Positions 1-11,041 of a stretch of 64,000 bases of DNA are shown piece by piece. Position 1 is the stretch's first letter. Every line of letters begins with the position of its first letter. A model generated the notes under the pieces. It was not told the origin of the DNA. It did not search any database and saw only the letters and a list, made by a program, of their open reading frames with translations. The stretch lies in the NCBI GenBank assembly GCA_038277395.1, contig CM076190.1:232840618-232904617 (forward strand), written 5' to 3'. Source of the DNA: Dryocosmus kuriphilus (taxonomy: Eukaryota > Arthropoda > Insecta > Hymenoptera > Cynipidae). The position numbers were made by a program, and so were the translations under genes.

Positions 1-857
1 TGATACTTGGTGATAAGTTTTCTTTTTGAAACTGTTCAACGTGTTTAATTCATGAAACATATAGTAGTTCTTGCAGTCATTCATGGTATTATATGATGTT
101 ATTTAAGAACTCAACCTCAGCATTACCCCCACTATATTCTAAGTTCATGTCTCGAGAACTAATTTTGTTGATTGCTTCATAGTTAATTTGTTGAGGGAAT
201 TGTTGGCACGTATTTGAATAACTCGTATACGGTATCAAGATGGAATCATTTTGGATTTTGCAAGGTCCGTCCAAAATGTTTTCATTATTTTCGATTCAAA
301 TGGTTTCAAATTCTAATTCCGAGGTGATTTTAAAAATTTTTGCCGTGTGTTTATCAACAGATTCTCGGTCATTATGTAAGGGTAGTTTCCATTTTTCCAT
401 AATGAGGTATTCTGGTCTTATAGCATATCTTTGATATTTTTAAAAAAGGTAATCCTATAATTCCGTCTTCTGATAATGACAATTCATTGTCTACAATATG
501 GAAGAGTTATTTTTTATTCAAACACTTAATAGATACTGCTTCATTTGATATGTGTTTTTCATTTCCCATAGCGAAATTTTTTTTAAATCTGAAAAATTGT
601 TGGGTCCGAGTGGGTCCGAGTGTTGCTTTTTTATTAACTCAATTTCTTCTCCACTATCGACTAGTAATCTGTAGTTTCTTCCATTTCTTCGACCATAGAT
701 GGACTGTAGTCTTCCAGAGAGTGTTGATATTCTGTTGAGTCCTCGTAATTGGTTTGCTCGCTTATTTGGTCCTGAGTCATTTCCTGGGCTTCGGTGTAGT
801 CTTGCTCCTAGGTTTCTAATGACGTACCCACTTGCAGCCGTCGTTTCTGAAATGGGT
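1..857 (-). pseudogene. Gypsy-1 A protease and start of pol (decayed)
   Basis: No long frame survives. The minus strand around 600-690 matches the retropepsin active-site segment of copy B (Asp-Ser-Gly followed by a Glu-Glu-Ile run), and 240-430 matches the stretch just before the R1 LINE in copy B. Positions 1-64 match copy B again just after that LINE (from 60986). Positions 65-250 have no counterpart in copy B. The reverse transcriptase would lie beyond the left window edge. Confidence 0.6.
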
Positions 858-1209
858 CTAATTAAAAACCCTGTCGTTTAATTTGGCATTGTGAAATGAG
901 ATTTTTCTCCTATCGACTATCGGTAATGTTGAATTCACAGCTTTTGGCGTTGTATTTTCCTGTGGTCTGGATGTTGTTTGTCTGAGCGCAAATGTAATAG
1001 CTTTTCTAGGCTGTGGTAACGGTTCTATTCTTTGGTGAGCTTCTTTTAGCCACATTTCTGCTTCTGAAGCCATTTGTTAAGCTTCGAATAAAGTAGTTGA
1101 TTACAGAATTCTTATTTGTAGGCCGATTTCTTTTTTAAGGTTTAGGAGGGGGCGATTGACATTTTCTGTTTCTTATGTTTTTATTCGTAAGAGTCTTTCG
1201 ATGGCACTC
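858..1209 (-). pseudogene. Gypsy-1 A gag, C-terminal part
   Basis: A 71-residue frame (858-1073) aligns by eye with the C-terminal gag of copy B (55504-55745), sharing the start MASEAEMWL and the NSTLP segment. In copy B this ends in a CCHC zinc knuckle (Cys-x2-Cys-x4-His-x4-Cys). Here the knuckle is gone: the first Cys is replaced and the frame drifts after it. Positions 1074-1209 continue the gag match to the RTE insertion point. In a working element this region would package RNA in a cytoplasmic particle. Confidence 0.7.
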
Positions 1210-1222
1210 GAATTTTTTCCTT
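1210..1222 (-). repeat. Target-site duplication, 3' side of RTE LINE
   Basis: Read on the minus strand it is AAGGAAAAAATTC. It pairs with AAGGAAAACATTC at 4836-4848. The two 13-base copies differ at one base and bracket the RTE element exactly. The uninterrupted gag of copy B (about 55360-55370) has a single copy of this site. Confidence 0.85.
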
Positions 1223-1235
1223 ATCATTACTATTA

Positions 1236-3171
1236 TTATGTAGGTTTGCGAACTCGGAAGTTCATTGCCTCAGCTACACAGAACCGCCATGCATCTCTAT
1301 CCTGTGCATCTTCCATCCACTTTAAATAATCATGTCCTAGCTCTTTTAGATCATCCCCTGCGTTTTTCTCCCATCTGTTTCTCGGTCTGCCTAGAAGTCT
1401 CTTACTAATCGGTTTCCCTCTCAAAACTTGCGCCACGGTTCTTTCGTTGCCCATCCTTGCAGCATGTCCCGCCCAGATTAATTTCCGCGCCTTCATTACT
1501 CTATTAATATTTACTGACCCGTAGAGTGCATGCAGCTCATCATTATGCAGTTTTCTCCATTCACCAGTCTCTTCGTCCCTCTTGGGACCATAGATTTTTC
1601 GAAGTACTTTATTTTCGCATACTCTAAACCTGTTCTCCTCTCCTTTCGTCATCGCCCACGTTTCGCACCCGTACATGACGATCGGCATTATTATCGTTTT
1701 TTAAATTCTTACTTTGATGTTTCTAGATAGAGATCGCGATTTTAGTAATGTATTTGCTGCATAGTAGCACCGATTGCCAGCGTGCAGCCGCCTGTTGATT
1801 TCCGCTTTAATGTTATTGTCGCTATTTATAGTAGTCCCGAGGTATTTAAACTCATTAACTCTTTCAAATTTCATATTTCCTGCCACTAGATCCCCCTCTT
1901 TATTGCTTTGTCCAGATCTGTCGACGATCAAACATTTTGTCTTCGATTCGCTAACTTCTAAACCTATTTCCTTGGCTTTTGTGATCAAGATTTCCGCATT
2001 TTTAGCTACCGTTTCTCTATCATCCCCGAGTAAATCGAGATCATCTGTATGTCCCAGAATTTGTATTATACTATTGAGGGTAGCACCGGAAGGATGCGTT
2101 TGTACTTCTCTGACCACGTATTCTAAAACTAAGTTGAAAAGGATGCACGAAAGCGCATCGCCCTGTTTCAGGCCATCGCGGATCAAAAACTCTTCAGATA
2201 AGCTTCCGTTTACGCGTATCCTACCCCTACTGCCGCTTAAGCAAACCTCGGTAAGTCTAACCAATTTCCTTGGTACACCCAAGAACTCTAGAATCTAGTA
2301 CATTCGTGGGCGTATGATAGAGTCGTAAGCTTTTTTGATGTCGATAAAAAGCTGATGTATTGCTTCATTAAATTCCCATTTCTTTTCTAACAGTTGTCTA
2401 ATTGTAAACATTTGATCGCTTGTAGACCGGTTTCGGCGGAATCCACACTGGTAATCCCCAACGATTTCCTCAGCAAAAGGCGTTAGTCTACTTAAGATTA
2501 CATTGGTCAGGATCTTGTAGCACGAAGGCACAAGTGAAATTCCCCGATAATTGTTACAGTTCGTTTTATCGCCTTTTTTAGAAATGGGTATAATGATAGA
2601 GGTATTCCATTCCTCCGGTATGCGTTCTATTTTCCAGATTGCGCGTATTAATTTACAAATTTGGCTTGTGAGGCGAGGGCCCCCATTTTTTATCAGTTCT
2701 GACGGTAGGCCGTCAATGCCCGCGACTTTGTTATTTTTCAACTTTTTTATGGCCATTTCTATTTCTTTATCAGTAGGCTCATCGACTAGTAGATTAGCAG
2801 TGTGGATTTTACCGAGATTAAACTTCAACGGGGGCTTCGCGTACGTTCAATAGCTTATCAAAATAGTTTTTCCATAAATTTAGTCTTTCCATTGCATTAG
2901 CTACTAGATTGCCATTTTCATCCCTCATTACTTCCGTTCTACTCTGAAAGCCTTTTCTTATAAAATTGATTCCCCTGTACATCTCACGCGGGTTATTTTG
3001 CTTATTATGCGTGTCTATTGCTAGTATTTTATTCTTCTCCCGCTCCCTTTTCTTGGATCTATAAAACCTATTTGTACTTTTACTAATCTCGAGATACTTC
3101 TTATGTGTTTGATCGCGCTTATTCTGTAAACTAATTTCTTTGGCCTTTGCTCGCTTTTCAAACCATAGTTT
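1236..3171 (-). pseudogene. RTE reverse transcriptase and C-terminal domain
   Basis: This stretch would copy the element RNA at the nicked target. RT blocks are clear: the segment around NNYRGISLVPSCYKIL, the fingers motif GFRRNRSTSDQMF and the palm segment FIDIKKAYDS lie in the 2295-2828 frame. The segment LKQGDALSCILFNL and the catalytic box lie in the 1701-2282 frame. The box reads HTDD where active enzymes have Y/F-ADD, so two residues that are normally conserved are changed. A stop and frame change separate the two frames near 2285-2298, and a further stop lies near 1700. The C-terminal 150 residues (1236-1688) contain the CETW motif and the WAGHAARM segment typical of insect RTE-like proteins. 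Positions 2829-3171 translate into the linker between endonuclease and RT. Confidence 0.88.
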
Positions 3172-4218
3172 TCACTCTTCGTCGAAGCACGGTTTGCTTT
3201 TGTTTACTTTCTTTAAACCTATAGTACTTTTCGCGGCTGTCTTTTTCGCCTCTTTCATATTGCCCCACAGGGTTTCCGGATCCTCCTCACAATTATCGCT
3301 ATCGTCTCCCTGTTTTTGAAGAGCGTCGAAAGTATTAGAAATCCTTACTTGATAATTCAATATTTCTTTTTGCATTTTAAACTTCTCTATATCGAAACGT
3401 ACTGCTGGCGCTGGGGGGCTACTTTTCTTATTTAACGCCAGTCTAGATCTTAGCTTCACTATCACGAGAAAGTGGTCTGAATTTAAATCCGCCCCCCTGT
3501 ACAATCTTACATCGAGAATGTTTGTATGAAGTCTTCTGTCAATTAAAACGTGATCAATCTGATTCTGTGTGATACCATCTGGTGATGTCCAGGTGGCCTT
3601 ATGTATATTTTTATGCTTGAAATATGTGCTTTTAACAACGAGGTTATTTGAAGCAGCAAAGTTTATTACTCTAGCCACATTATCATTACTGACGTCATTC
3701 AAGCTTTCTGGCCCTATTGTAGGCCTATACATCGCTTCTTTTCCAATTTTCGCGTTGAAGTCTCCCAATAATGTTTTTGCGTCGAACTTCGAGAACTTGT
3801 CAAAAACTTGTTCGATTGTTTCGTAAAAAAGACATTTAGTATCTTCGTCTTTGTCCTCGGTAGGGCAGTGCACGTTAATTAGCACCTGTTTGCAGAAATT
3901 ACCCTTTAGTGCAATATATGATAACCGGTCGTTAATGAATTGCATATCGATAACCGCTTGCGAAATTCGTTTATTAATAAGAAACCCGGTCCCCATTCTG
4001 CGGCCTTTAGCTCACCCACAGTGGAAAGTGTAGTTCTCTTTGGAGATTGATTCATACTCGCCAGGCCAGCAGGTTTCTTGAAGTGCTATTATATCAATAT
4101 CGTATCTCTTTGCTATCTCAATGAATTCGCTAAATCCGCCAGTATTTAGGCTACGCGCGTTCAGAGTTCCCGTCTTAAGATATTTTATTGTAGTTGTTCG
4201 TTTTTGGAAGTTAGCCAT
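3172..4218 (-). pseudogene. RTE apurinic-type endonuclease domain
   Basis: This domain would nick target DNA to prime reverse transcription. From the likely start at 4218, the first 68 residues include the conserved LNARSL and IIALQETCW segments. The frame then meets TGA at 4012-4014 and resumes in the same frame with the 274-residue piece 3172-3996. That piece holds the catalytic GDFNAKIG motif, the IDHVLID motif and the SDHFLV motif, all with their key Asp and His residues intact. A single nonsense change thus splits an otherwise well-kept domain. The 5' leader lies directly upstream. Confidence 0.88.
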
Positions 4219-4835
4219 GATAGTTTTAAGAAAGTCCGCACGTTAGGGATCCTGTTCCGATCGCAGGTGAGTCCGCCGTCCCAGAAGTGATAACCCCCAC
4301 ACCTCCCTAGGTCTCAGTATGGGAGCTTTCCGACTTTGACAAGGACCGTGTCAACTTGTCGTCAGACACATTACGGCTTCATGCTCGTATAATAACGCCC
4401 CCCTGCAAGGCAGTGCGCCACACTGGCATCAATACCACGTTGACCCTACAGGCGAATCATTCCACACATCCCTTGCAGGCGGTGTCATCGCTGTGGTGTC
4501 CAATGGGGCAGCAGGATTTTCCCCTTACAAGATTTTTAGTTTTGGTTCGGGTAGTGTTTCTAGGTGGATACACTCTGAGCCTCGGCCTGGTAGAACCCAC
4601 CTATTGCGTTTGGACGCGAAAGGGTGAATCCCCCCAAACCATGGCCGTCGTGTACCTATTTTTTACCAATGTGAGCTCACCACACCACACCCACGACTGG
4701 TTCCTATCGGCTGTCCGCGACTGCATATTCTTGTATTCACAGGTAACCTCGGAAGCTGCCCAACCTCAGGGGCCGTTCCTCTATCCGCAACCTGAGGACG
4801 CGCTGCGTAGTGGTGATAGGGACCCACCAAGCTGT
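4219..4835 (-). other. RTE 5' leader
   Basis: The GC-richer stretch between the endonuclease start and the target duplication. It has no coding signal in the element's sense. An antisense frame of 167 codons (4356-4859) is open by chance of base composition. RTE-family leaders are GC-rich and carry the internal promoter; that role here is inferred. Confidence 0.6.
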
Positions 4836-4848
4836 GAATGTTTTCCTT
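4836..4848 (-). repeat. Target-site duplication, 5' side of RTE LINE
   Basis: Partner of 1210-1222: 13 bases, 12 identical. Together they fix both ends of the RTE element. Confidence 0.85.
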
Positions 4849-5569
4849 GGACGCTATAATTCAATTCATTTGTGATTTGTCTAAAACGAAAGGAAAAATT
4901 CTTGACTGTTTCGGTGATTCCTTGTTTACACCTTTCCAGTTTAGATTTGAGCGCAAGGGTCGAAATTTTTTGCTTCAAGTTTTGTCTTAAAGCAGTGAAA
5001 AAATCTTCATATGTATCCATAGGGATAAATTTAATCGCTTTTTTCCTCTAATCCCTCAATCCTGTAGGCCAAGATAAAATATAATAGGATGATAGGTTGA
5101 TAACATGTAAGTTTATCTCTTTTCGCACTGTTAATAAAGTATTCAACTCCGATGTTGTCTTGTCCATTGAGTACAGTGATGGTGTCTAGTATTTCTTTTG
5201 CTTTAAGAGCTTGTTCTTCGCGTCTTATTGGTCGGTTTTTTCCATTCTTCCTTTTTCTTTCTTTTCCAAAATTTCCTGATTTCTCCTGCGTTTGTTAGCT
5301 ATGGCTTCCTGCTCGTCTATGGCTTCTCTTTATCGCTGTTCGTCTTTGCCTTCCGTTAATATATTGTCTGTTTCCATTAGTGCTTCTCCTGAACACCCTA
5401 ATTTTTTACAGAGATAAGATATTTCTGCTATACGGTTATCGTTTCCCTGTCTGTTGGCACTTCGTTCTATAGATTTCGTATCTGCGTTTGACAATAATTG
5501 AACTAATAATTCGTCGGTTAATTGTAAGCTTGGGGAGGAAGCGGGGTTTGGCGATTGAGAGAGAGACAT
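4849..5569 (-). pseudogene. Gypsy-1 A gag, N-terminal and middle part
   Basis: It starts at ATG 5569 with MSLSQSPNPA, matching MSRSQSPNQA of copy B at 54646. The frame 5330-5569 covers the N-terminal 79 residues. The frame from 5020 downwards covers a middle segment ending at the RTE insertion (NELNYSVQGKHS, shared with copy B). Several stops lie between. Gag would form the particle core. Known parts are the same region order and the same start; I infer a Gypsy gag from the pol context of copy B because the protein has no motif I recognise before the zinc knuckle. Confidence 0.72.
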
Positions 5570-6352
5570 GTTTGCAGTATGGAAAGGATGGAAAATTTCG
5601 TCAAGTGGATCATCTGTACTGTTATTGCCAGTGCTGTAGTTTATGCTATTACGGCATGTGTTGAAAGCTAGTGTGCTTATTTTAATTTGTCGTTGTTGCG
5701 TATGTCGCCGTGTTATTTTAATATTTGTTTGGGCCTCGTACTTAATACAGTGAAATGCAGGGCGTCGTCTAAAACAATGCAGCTGCTTCCAAAGTAAATT
5801 CCTGTTTATTAAGGAAACGCAGATGCGTCTTCCGCTTGATTGCGGGACGCGCAGGGCTCTCTGGATGTATATTTTGTATCCTTTCTCTTTTAATCCTTTA
5901 GAATTTCACTTTTAGATTGTCTACGTAGTATAAGACTTACTTAATTCAGCACTTCATTTCACGGCATAAAGTTAGTTTTCGTACTTACGAATTATCCGCG
6001 GATTAATCCGGAGTTCCTTTTCAGTGTATTCCGTAGAATTCTCTTTAATATCTCCGTGGAGAATTATTTCCTGCGTGTTCCAGTTTTTTATCCAAGATAA
6101 CCCTTTTGATCCCTGGTGAATCCCGTAGGTTCTGAGTCTTTGAGTGTATCCTGGCAGGATCACCAAAATGTTATGACGAAAATACTATTTAATTATATTT
6201 TTTGTTAAGGGTAAGTCAAACACTTGACTTACGCACGTTTATTCAGTAAGTGTACAAGAGAGGCACTGGGGAGGCTTGGGCAGAGCCTCTACATATACAG
6301 CCCCGTTAGTCTAAGGGTAGGGAGAGGACTCTGGCTTCCTAACAAAGTCGAA
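5570..6352 (-). repeat. Gypsy-1 A 5' LTR and leader
   Basis: It matches 53490-54645 on the other strand. Compared with copy B it lacks about 375 bases (copy B 54026-54401) at position ~5815, just before the AATAAA-like segment. One half of the palindrome found at the outer end of copy B's LTR is also degraded here. The outer edge at ~6352 is set by where the match passes into the AT-rich repeat. I could not fix exact LTR ends or a primer-binding site. Confidence 0.6.
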
Positions 6353-9300
6353 ATATTTAATTTTTATATAATAACTTTTGCGCAAGAAATGTCACAGTTG
6401 AAATTTCAACCAAAGTATCTGAATTTTTAATAAACAAATTTAATTTTCCAAGAAAAAAATAATTTAATTAAGAAACAGTTACACTTCCAAAGAAGAAAGA
6501 ATTTTCAAGTAAGTTTTTCAAATAAGTTTTCAACTAATTTAAATAACTTTTAACTAAGGAATTGTCAACTTCGAACAAAATAGTAGATTTTTCAAATAAA
6601 AAAATGACTTCTCAGACTGAAATATTGAAATTGACTTTATCGAAAAAAGAGTCTTTCAGCAAAATGTAGTTGAATTGTGAACCGATAAGAGAAATTTTTA
6701 ACAAAGCAATTGTATTTACACCCTAGAAAGATAAATTTTAGCCAAAAAAATGAACTTTCAATCAACATGTGTGAATTCTCCATATAACAAGAATATTTTA
6801 AAAAATAAATCAATTTCCAATCAGAAATACTTATATTTTCAACAAAAAAAGGTTAATGTTCAATGGGATTGTTTAATTTTTAAGTGAAAAAGACAAATTT
6901 TTAACAAAATAGTTGAACGTTCAACCAAAAAATAACATTTTCGTCGGAAAATTTAACAATTTAACTTTCAACCAAACGTGATGTATTTTCAACAAAATTT
7001 TTTAAATTTGAACAGAAGAAAATGAAATCCCAAAAGCAAAAAGTGGTTGAAAATTCAATTTGTGCATTTCTGGTAGATTATTATTTTTTTTTCCTTAAAA
7101 ATGCAACTAAATTGTTAAAGAGTCTTATAAATTTTTCATGAGTCACCTAAATGTATATTCCACGTGGTACATATTTAGTGTAGAAAAACCTTGCAGATTG
7201 AGATGAAGTACTTACGGAAAACTCGAATACTTTGGTTGAAACTTAAACCCTTTGGTTGAAAATTTGTCATAATTAAATGTAAATTCAATTGGTTTAGTGA
7301 AAATGTCTTTTTTTCGGTTCATAATTCAACTATCTTTGGTAGAAAAGAATTTCCATGGCTGAAGTCAATTCTTACGTTTTTTTTTTGTGGAGAAATCATC
7401 TTTTCTCGTTGTAGAATCTACTATTCTATTCAAAATTGGTTTTCTCTTGGTTAAAAATTAGTTGCAATTAGTTAAAAAACATAGATGAAAATTTTTTCTT
7501 TTATTAAAACATTTTTGTGGACAACTTGGATAGTCAACTTTTTTTAAACACCTTTCCTTTGATTGATAATAATTGGAATATTTTTGGTTTAAAAAATAAA
7601 TTTTTTTGTTTAAGTGTAAGTATTTTCTTGTTTGTTTTGAGAATTAATACTTTTAGATTGAAAATTCAACTATTTTTTTTTAAAATTCGCCTCCTTCCAT
7701 TACAAATTAGACTACTTCATTAACAATTTTTTCCTTTTGTTCGAAAGTTCAACTATTTTGTAATCAAAATTAATTTTATTTGTTTAAAACCTAGCTCTCG
7801 TATTTATGGTTGAATTTTTAATTTCTGTTCAAAATTACTGCTCCATTTTTGGTTTTGAGAGTTCATCATTTTCGATTGAAGCTTGAATGATTTCGTTGAT
7901 AATTTATCGCGTTTTGTTGAAAGTTAAATTGATACATTTTTGGTCGAAAATAGTTATTTTTTGTTTGTTTAAAGATTCAGCTAATGCGCTAAAAATTCGT
8001 CTTTCAAGAAAAATATATAAGTTTTGTATAAAAAAGTAACAGTTTCAAAGGAAGATATCTCCCTAATATTTCTGAGGCCAAATTTCTTGTTCGGAAAGCG
8101 TGTAAAAGTGTTTGAATTTTGATATTTCGCACTTGCTTTTAAATACATTATTCTTCACAAAATGTTTGTTCAGTCTTTGTCAATCACGTTAAATAGAAGT
8201 GAATAATGTAGGGTAAATAGGTTGCGTTAGTAATTCTTATTTCTCGGCTATGAAGCAATGACTTGGAAATACGCGACATTGGTGGAGGTGAAGTTGTCTA
8301 ATTAGAAGTTTCGAAACACTTTCTCATAGTATTTCAGTAAAATTAAAAATTAGGTACACAATTGTGTTTGCTGGTTAAACTTTTAGCTTTAGCACCAGTA
8401 TTTCAAACGATTTAAAGCATTTTCAGGAGTTGCACGATCTTCTGTAAAAATTTAATGAATAAGTTTTATTCACTTTATAACGAAAATATTCAGTTCTTTT
8501 AGAAAGACCTGCAGGTATCAATAATTTGAGGTTGTGCTAGAGAATCCCGAATCCCTTTTTTGACAATCTAACCAAAAAAAAAAAAGCAAATTTCTGCACA
8601 GGATTTGCAAAAGGCGTGTATCTTAGGTCATGGTAGGTGATTTTCACCAAAGAAATATATTTTTTATGAAAACTTATAAAAAATAATGTATTATGCGTAA
8701 TGTAACGTCAAACAAAAATATAAGAAGTAGTATTTAAATAAGAGAGGTGCAGTTTCAACTAAATAATTTAATTTTGAACCGAAAGCGGTGAATTCGCCAA
8801 AAAAATACAGTAGCTGAATCTTTAACCGAGGATTAAAAAATTTCAGCCAAATAATATGTAACAGCTAAACTTTGAACTAAAAAATGTATATGAAAACTTA
8901 TAAAAAATAGTTGAATTTTCAACTGCCAAAATATATTTTTCAGTCAAAAAATTTGGACTTTTTATCCAAGTATTTGAACTTTAAACCGAAAAAACTAAAG
9001 AATTGTAAAAATTGAATGGAACTCATGCAATTTTTTAATGGAACAGTTTAATGTTCACCTGAAGATGACCAATTTTTAATAAAATATTTCAATTCCTGTA
9101 CAAGAAATATGAAATGAAAGAAAAAGGATTTTTATCCGAACAGTTGACTTCAACCAAAGAACATCATTTTTAAACAACAAATGTTGGTTAATAAAATTGC
9201 GAAGTTTCCAAAATATAGTAAATTTTGTAAATGGAATTGTGAGATTTAAAAAATATAGTAAATTTATAAATTGAACAACTAAATTTTGAAATAGAGTATT

Positions 9301-9702
9301 ATTTTTACAAAGAGGGTTGAACTTTTCAACCTTACTATTTAAATTGTTTATAAAAAATCACACTTTAAAACAAATAAATTGATTTATAATCGTAAATTAT
9401 TACATTCTCAAAAACAAAGGATTATTTTTCAATAGAGCAGTTTAACCTGTAACAGAAAAAGGCCAATTTTTAACAAACTCGTTCAATTTTCACAAAAGAT
9501 ATGAATTAAAAAAAGTGTATTTTTGGCCAAACAGTTGAATTTCCAAGCAAAAACATGATTTTTATACCAAAGATGGTTTGCTAGCAAGCAGTAATACTAA
9601 ACACGTACAAGTATTGTAAAACATGGAGTAATTGTTTCAACGTGAAATACAAATTTGAATGGAACAAATGTAAGGTCCTTCAAAAAATTAGAGATATATT
9701 TC
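6353..9702. repeat. AT-rich degenerate repeat block, left copy
   Basis: About 3.3 kb of very AT-rich DNA filled with diverged motifs built on TTCAAC/GTTGAA spaced about every 25-45 bases. The motif strand switches: mainly TTCAAC at 6400-7060, mainly GTTGAA at 7240-8000, then TTCAAC again at 8740-9540. Two non-repetitive cores sit between them (about 7070-7220 and 8050-8700). The block matches 48608-53489 in inverted orientation, including both cores. No coding frame of interest. Its nature is unknown; a decayed non-autonomous element with internal inverted repeats is one option. Confidence 0.7.
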
Positions 9703-10560
9703 ATTGTGCATCTCAGATTTTTAAAGATCCTTAATGTCAATTAGTTCATTATTTGCCACTACGAACTTTGAGCCATGTTTGGAATAAATGACATTAGCTA
9801 TTCTACGTCTAGCTGTAAACTGACGCAGAGCAACAAGAAATCTTCGGTATGCATGTCACTAAGCATTTCGAAATATACTGCCTTAACAGCGAGAAAAACG
9901 AAAATTACTACGCAAACCTTGACACGTGACCGATTACGGAATTTTTTTTCTTTGATTTAAAATGGACCAAAATAATCCACTCCAAGTTTACGGAAAGGAC
10001 GTGTTTACGTTATTGTAATGCTTAGCAGCTTTTTTATCATGTACTCAGCTGTCGATGAATTTACACGGAAGATCTGATACACTTGCGAACGACATTTCGC
10101 ACATAACTTCTGCCATCGAGGTGCCAAAATCGTTGGAAAAGGCACTAACGTTGTCTGCAACCCAGCGTGTTTGTTTTGCAATGCTCATTAAGAATTATTA
10201 GCCCGGAGAAACAACTAGATCGTGGTAAGATCGAGGGATACTGTTAGGAATGTGGAATGAACCTGTTCCTTAATTAGCTTCCCACTCTGATGTTTCCGTT
10301 TCCATCAATGAATGAATCGAGTGATATTAATTTATTCCTTTTGTCAACTCCTCTTCCGATTTTCAAATCGTTCATTTCTTCAGCAAAATCCGTGATTTAA
10401 GTTGCACGAGTTATAGCCCTTTCCGCATTGTTTATTTCTGATACTCGCCAAAATCTATTTTGACAGTTTTCTATTTTTAATCGAGGACAATACGCGACAA
10501 CTCTTTTCAGCTGTGGGCATGACGAAAGTCCATTAAAGAATTCTGAATTCGGAAGAGTGG
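9703..10560 (-). pseudogene. BEL/Pao A integrase remnant
   Basis: No frame above 60 residues survives on the coding strand, but the bases match copy B 45560-46295 through the zinc-binding and first part of the catalytic core. The truncation point is ~9703, in the segment that follows the second catalytic position. It would have joined element DNA to the host chromosome. Confidence 0.6.
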
Positions 10561-11030
10561 TTAAATAAATTCTTTCTTTAGTCCTAGGAATTTGTTCAAT
10601 GATGGAATTTCGATTGTAGACCAGTGAGATACTTCGCGGTTAAGCCTGTCTTGATCGAGTTGGCAAATATCATTTTTAATAAATTTGACGTATATTTGTT
10701 CTCTCGGTAATGCATCAGCAGGGTTTTCGTATGTGCGCGCGTGTCTCCAACTTTGAATTAACATTTTCTGTTGTATTTGAGAGACACGATTTGTAATAAA
10801 CGTTTTCAAACGATGAGGAGAGTTGTGTATCCAAAGACAAACGATGATTGAATTATTCTAAAAAACGGTATTTTTATGAAAACGTTAAATGCCTTGAGTA
10901 CTGTTTCCTACAATTTCGAAATGAATTTCGCGCCGCAGGGCTCTAAATGTGTGATGCTGATCCTGCTTAAGGTGGCTACTCTAGATTTGGCACAAAGTAT
11001 TTTAGTTTGAGGGTAACCTTGGCTGTTTTC
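10561..11030 (-). pseudogene. BEL/Pao A RNase H-like region
   Basis: The 82-residue frame 10561-10809 holds the Pao-type segment with RVSQIQ, the WRHARTYENPADALPR motif and the tail leading to the integrase zinc region. Upstream, 10908-11030 translates into the KSRVATL segment in other frames, so frameshifts separate the parts. It aligns along its length with copy B 45085-45540. RNase H would remove the RNA template during reverse transcription. Confidence 0.75.
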
Positions 11031-11041
11031 TGATTTGATAG

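Larger units (their letters stand above)
1223..4835 (-). mobile_element. RTE-type non-LTR retrotransposon, near full length, inactive
   Basis: About 3.6 kb with one open frame layout: apurinic-type endonuclease, then reverse transcriptase, then a C-terminal domain, with a roughly 600-base 5' leader. Three points favour the RTE clade: no ORF1 with zinc knuckles, a short total length, and a 3' end made of a short ATA/TAA-type run and not poly(A). It lies between 13-base target duplications and interrupts the gag of Gypsy-1 A. The coding region has a TGA inside the endonuclease (4012-4014), a break near 2290 and a mutated RT catalytic box, so it is dead. Fragments of the same family occur at 30640-31096. 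Confidence 0.85.
1..6352 (-). mobile_element. Gypsy-1 copy A, LTR retrotransposon (5' half, interrupted)
   Basis: This Ty3/Gypsy element reads leftwards and runs off the window edge. In element order it has LTR and leader (6352-5570), gag (5569-4849), a nested RTE LINE (4835-1223), the end of gag (1209-858) and the start of protease and pol (857-1). Every part matches Gypsy-1 copy B at 53490-56352 on the opposite strand, which lets the domains be placed despite heavy decay. Copy A keeps an extra 186 bases (65-250) that copy B lost at its R1 LINE insertion. The family looks errantivirus-like because copy B carries an env-like frame after pol. Copy A is non-functional. Confidence 0.8.
9703..11041 (-). 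mobile_element. BEL/Pao copy A, 3' part (RNase H and integrase)
   Basis: In element order RNase H (11030-10561) is followed by integrase remnants. The match to copy B ends abruptly at ~9703 within the integrase core, where the sequence joins the AT-rich repeat. The integrase C-terminus and 3' LTR seen in copy B (46296-47456) are therefore missing here. The 5' part of the same element lies at 17167-19485, on the other side of the inserted Gypsy-2 A. Confidence 0.75.

Noticed and set aside
1774..2298. 174-codon plus-strand frame
   Set aside because: Shadow of the RTE reverse transcriptase on the opposite strand.
4356..4859. 167-codon plus-strand frame
   Set aside because: It is antisense to the 5' leader of the RTE LINE and crosses the target-duplication boundary into Gypsy gag, so it cannot be a real gene.
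6353..9702. CRISPR-like array
   Set aside because: Motif spacing is irregular, copies are degenerate, the strand switches and the organism is a eukaryote.
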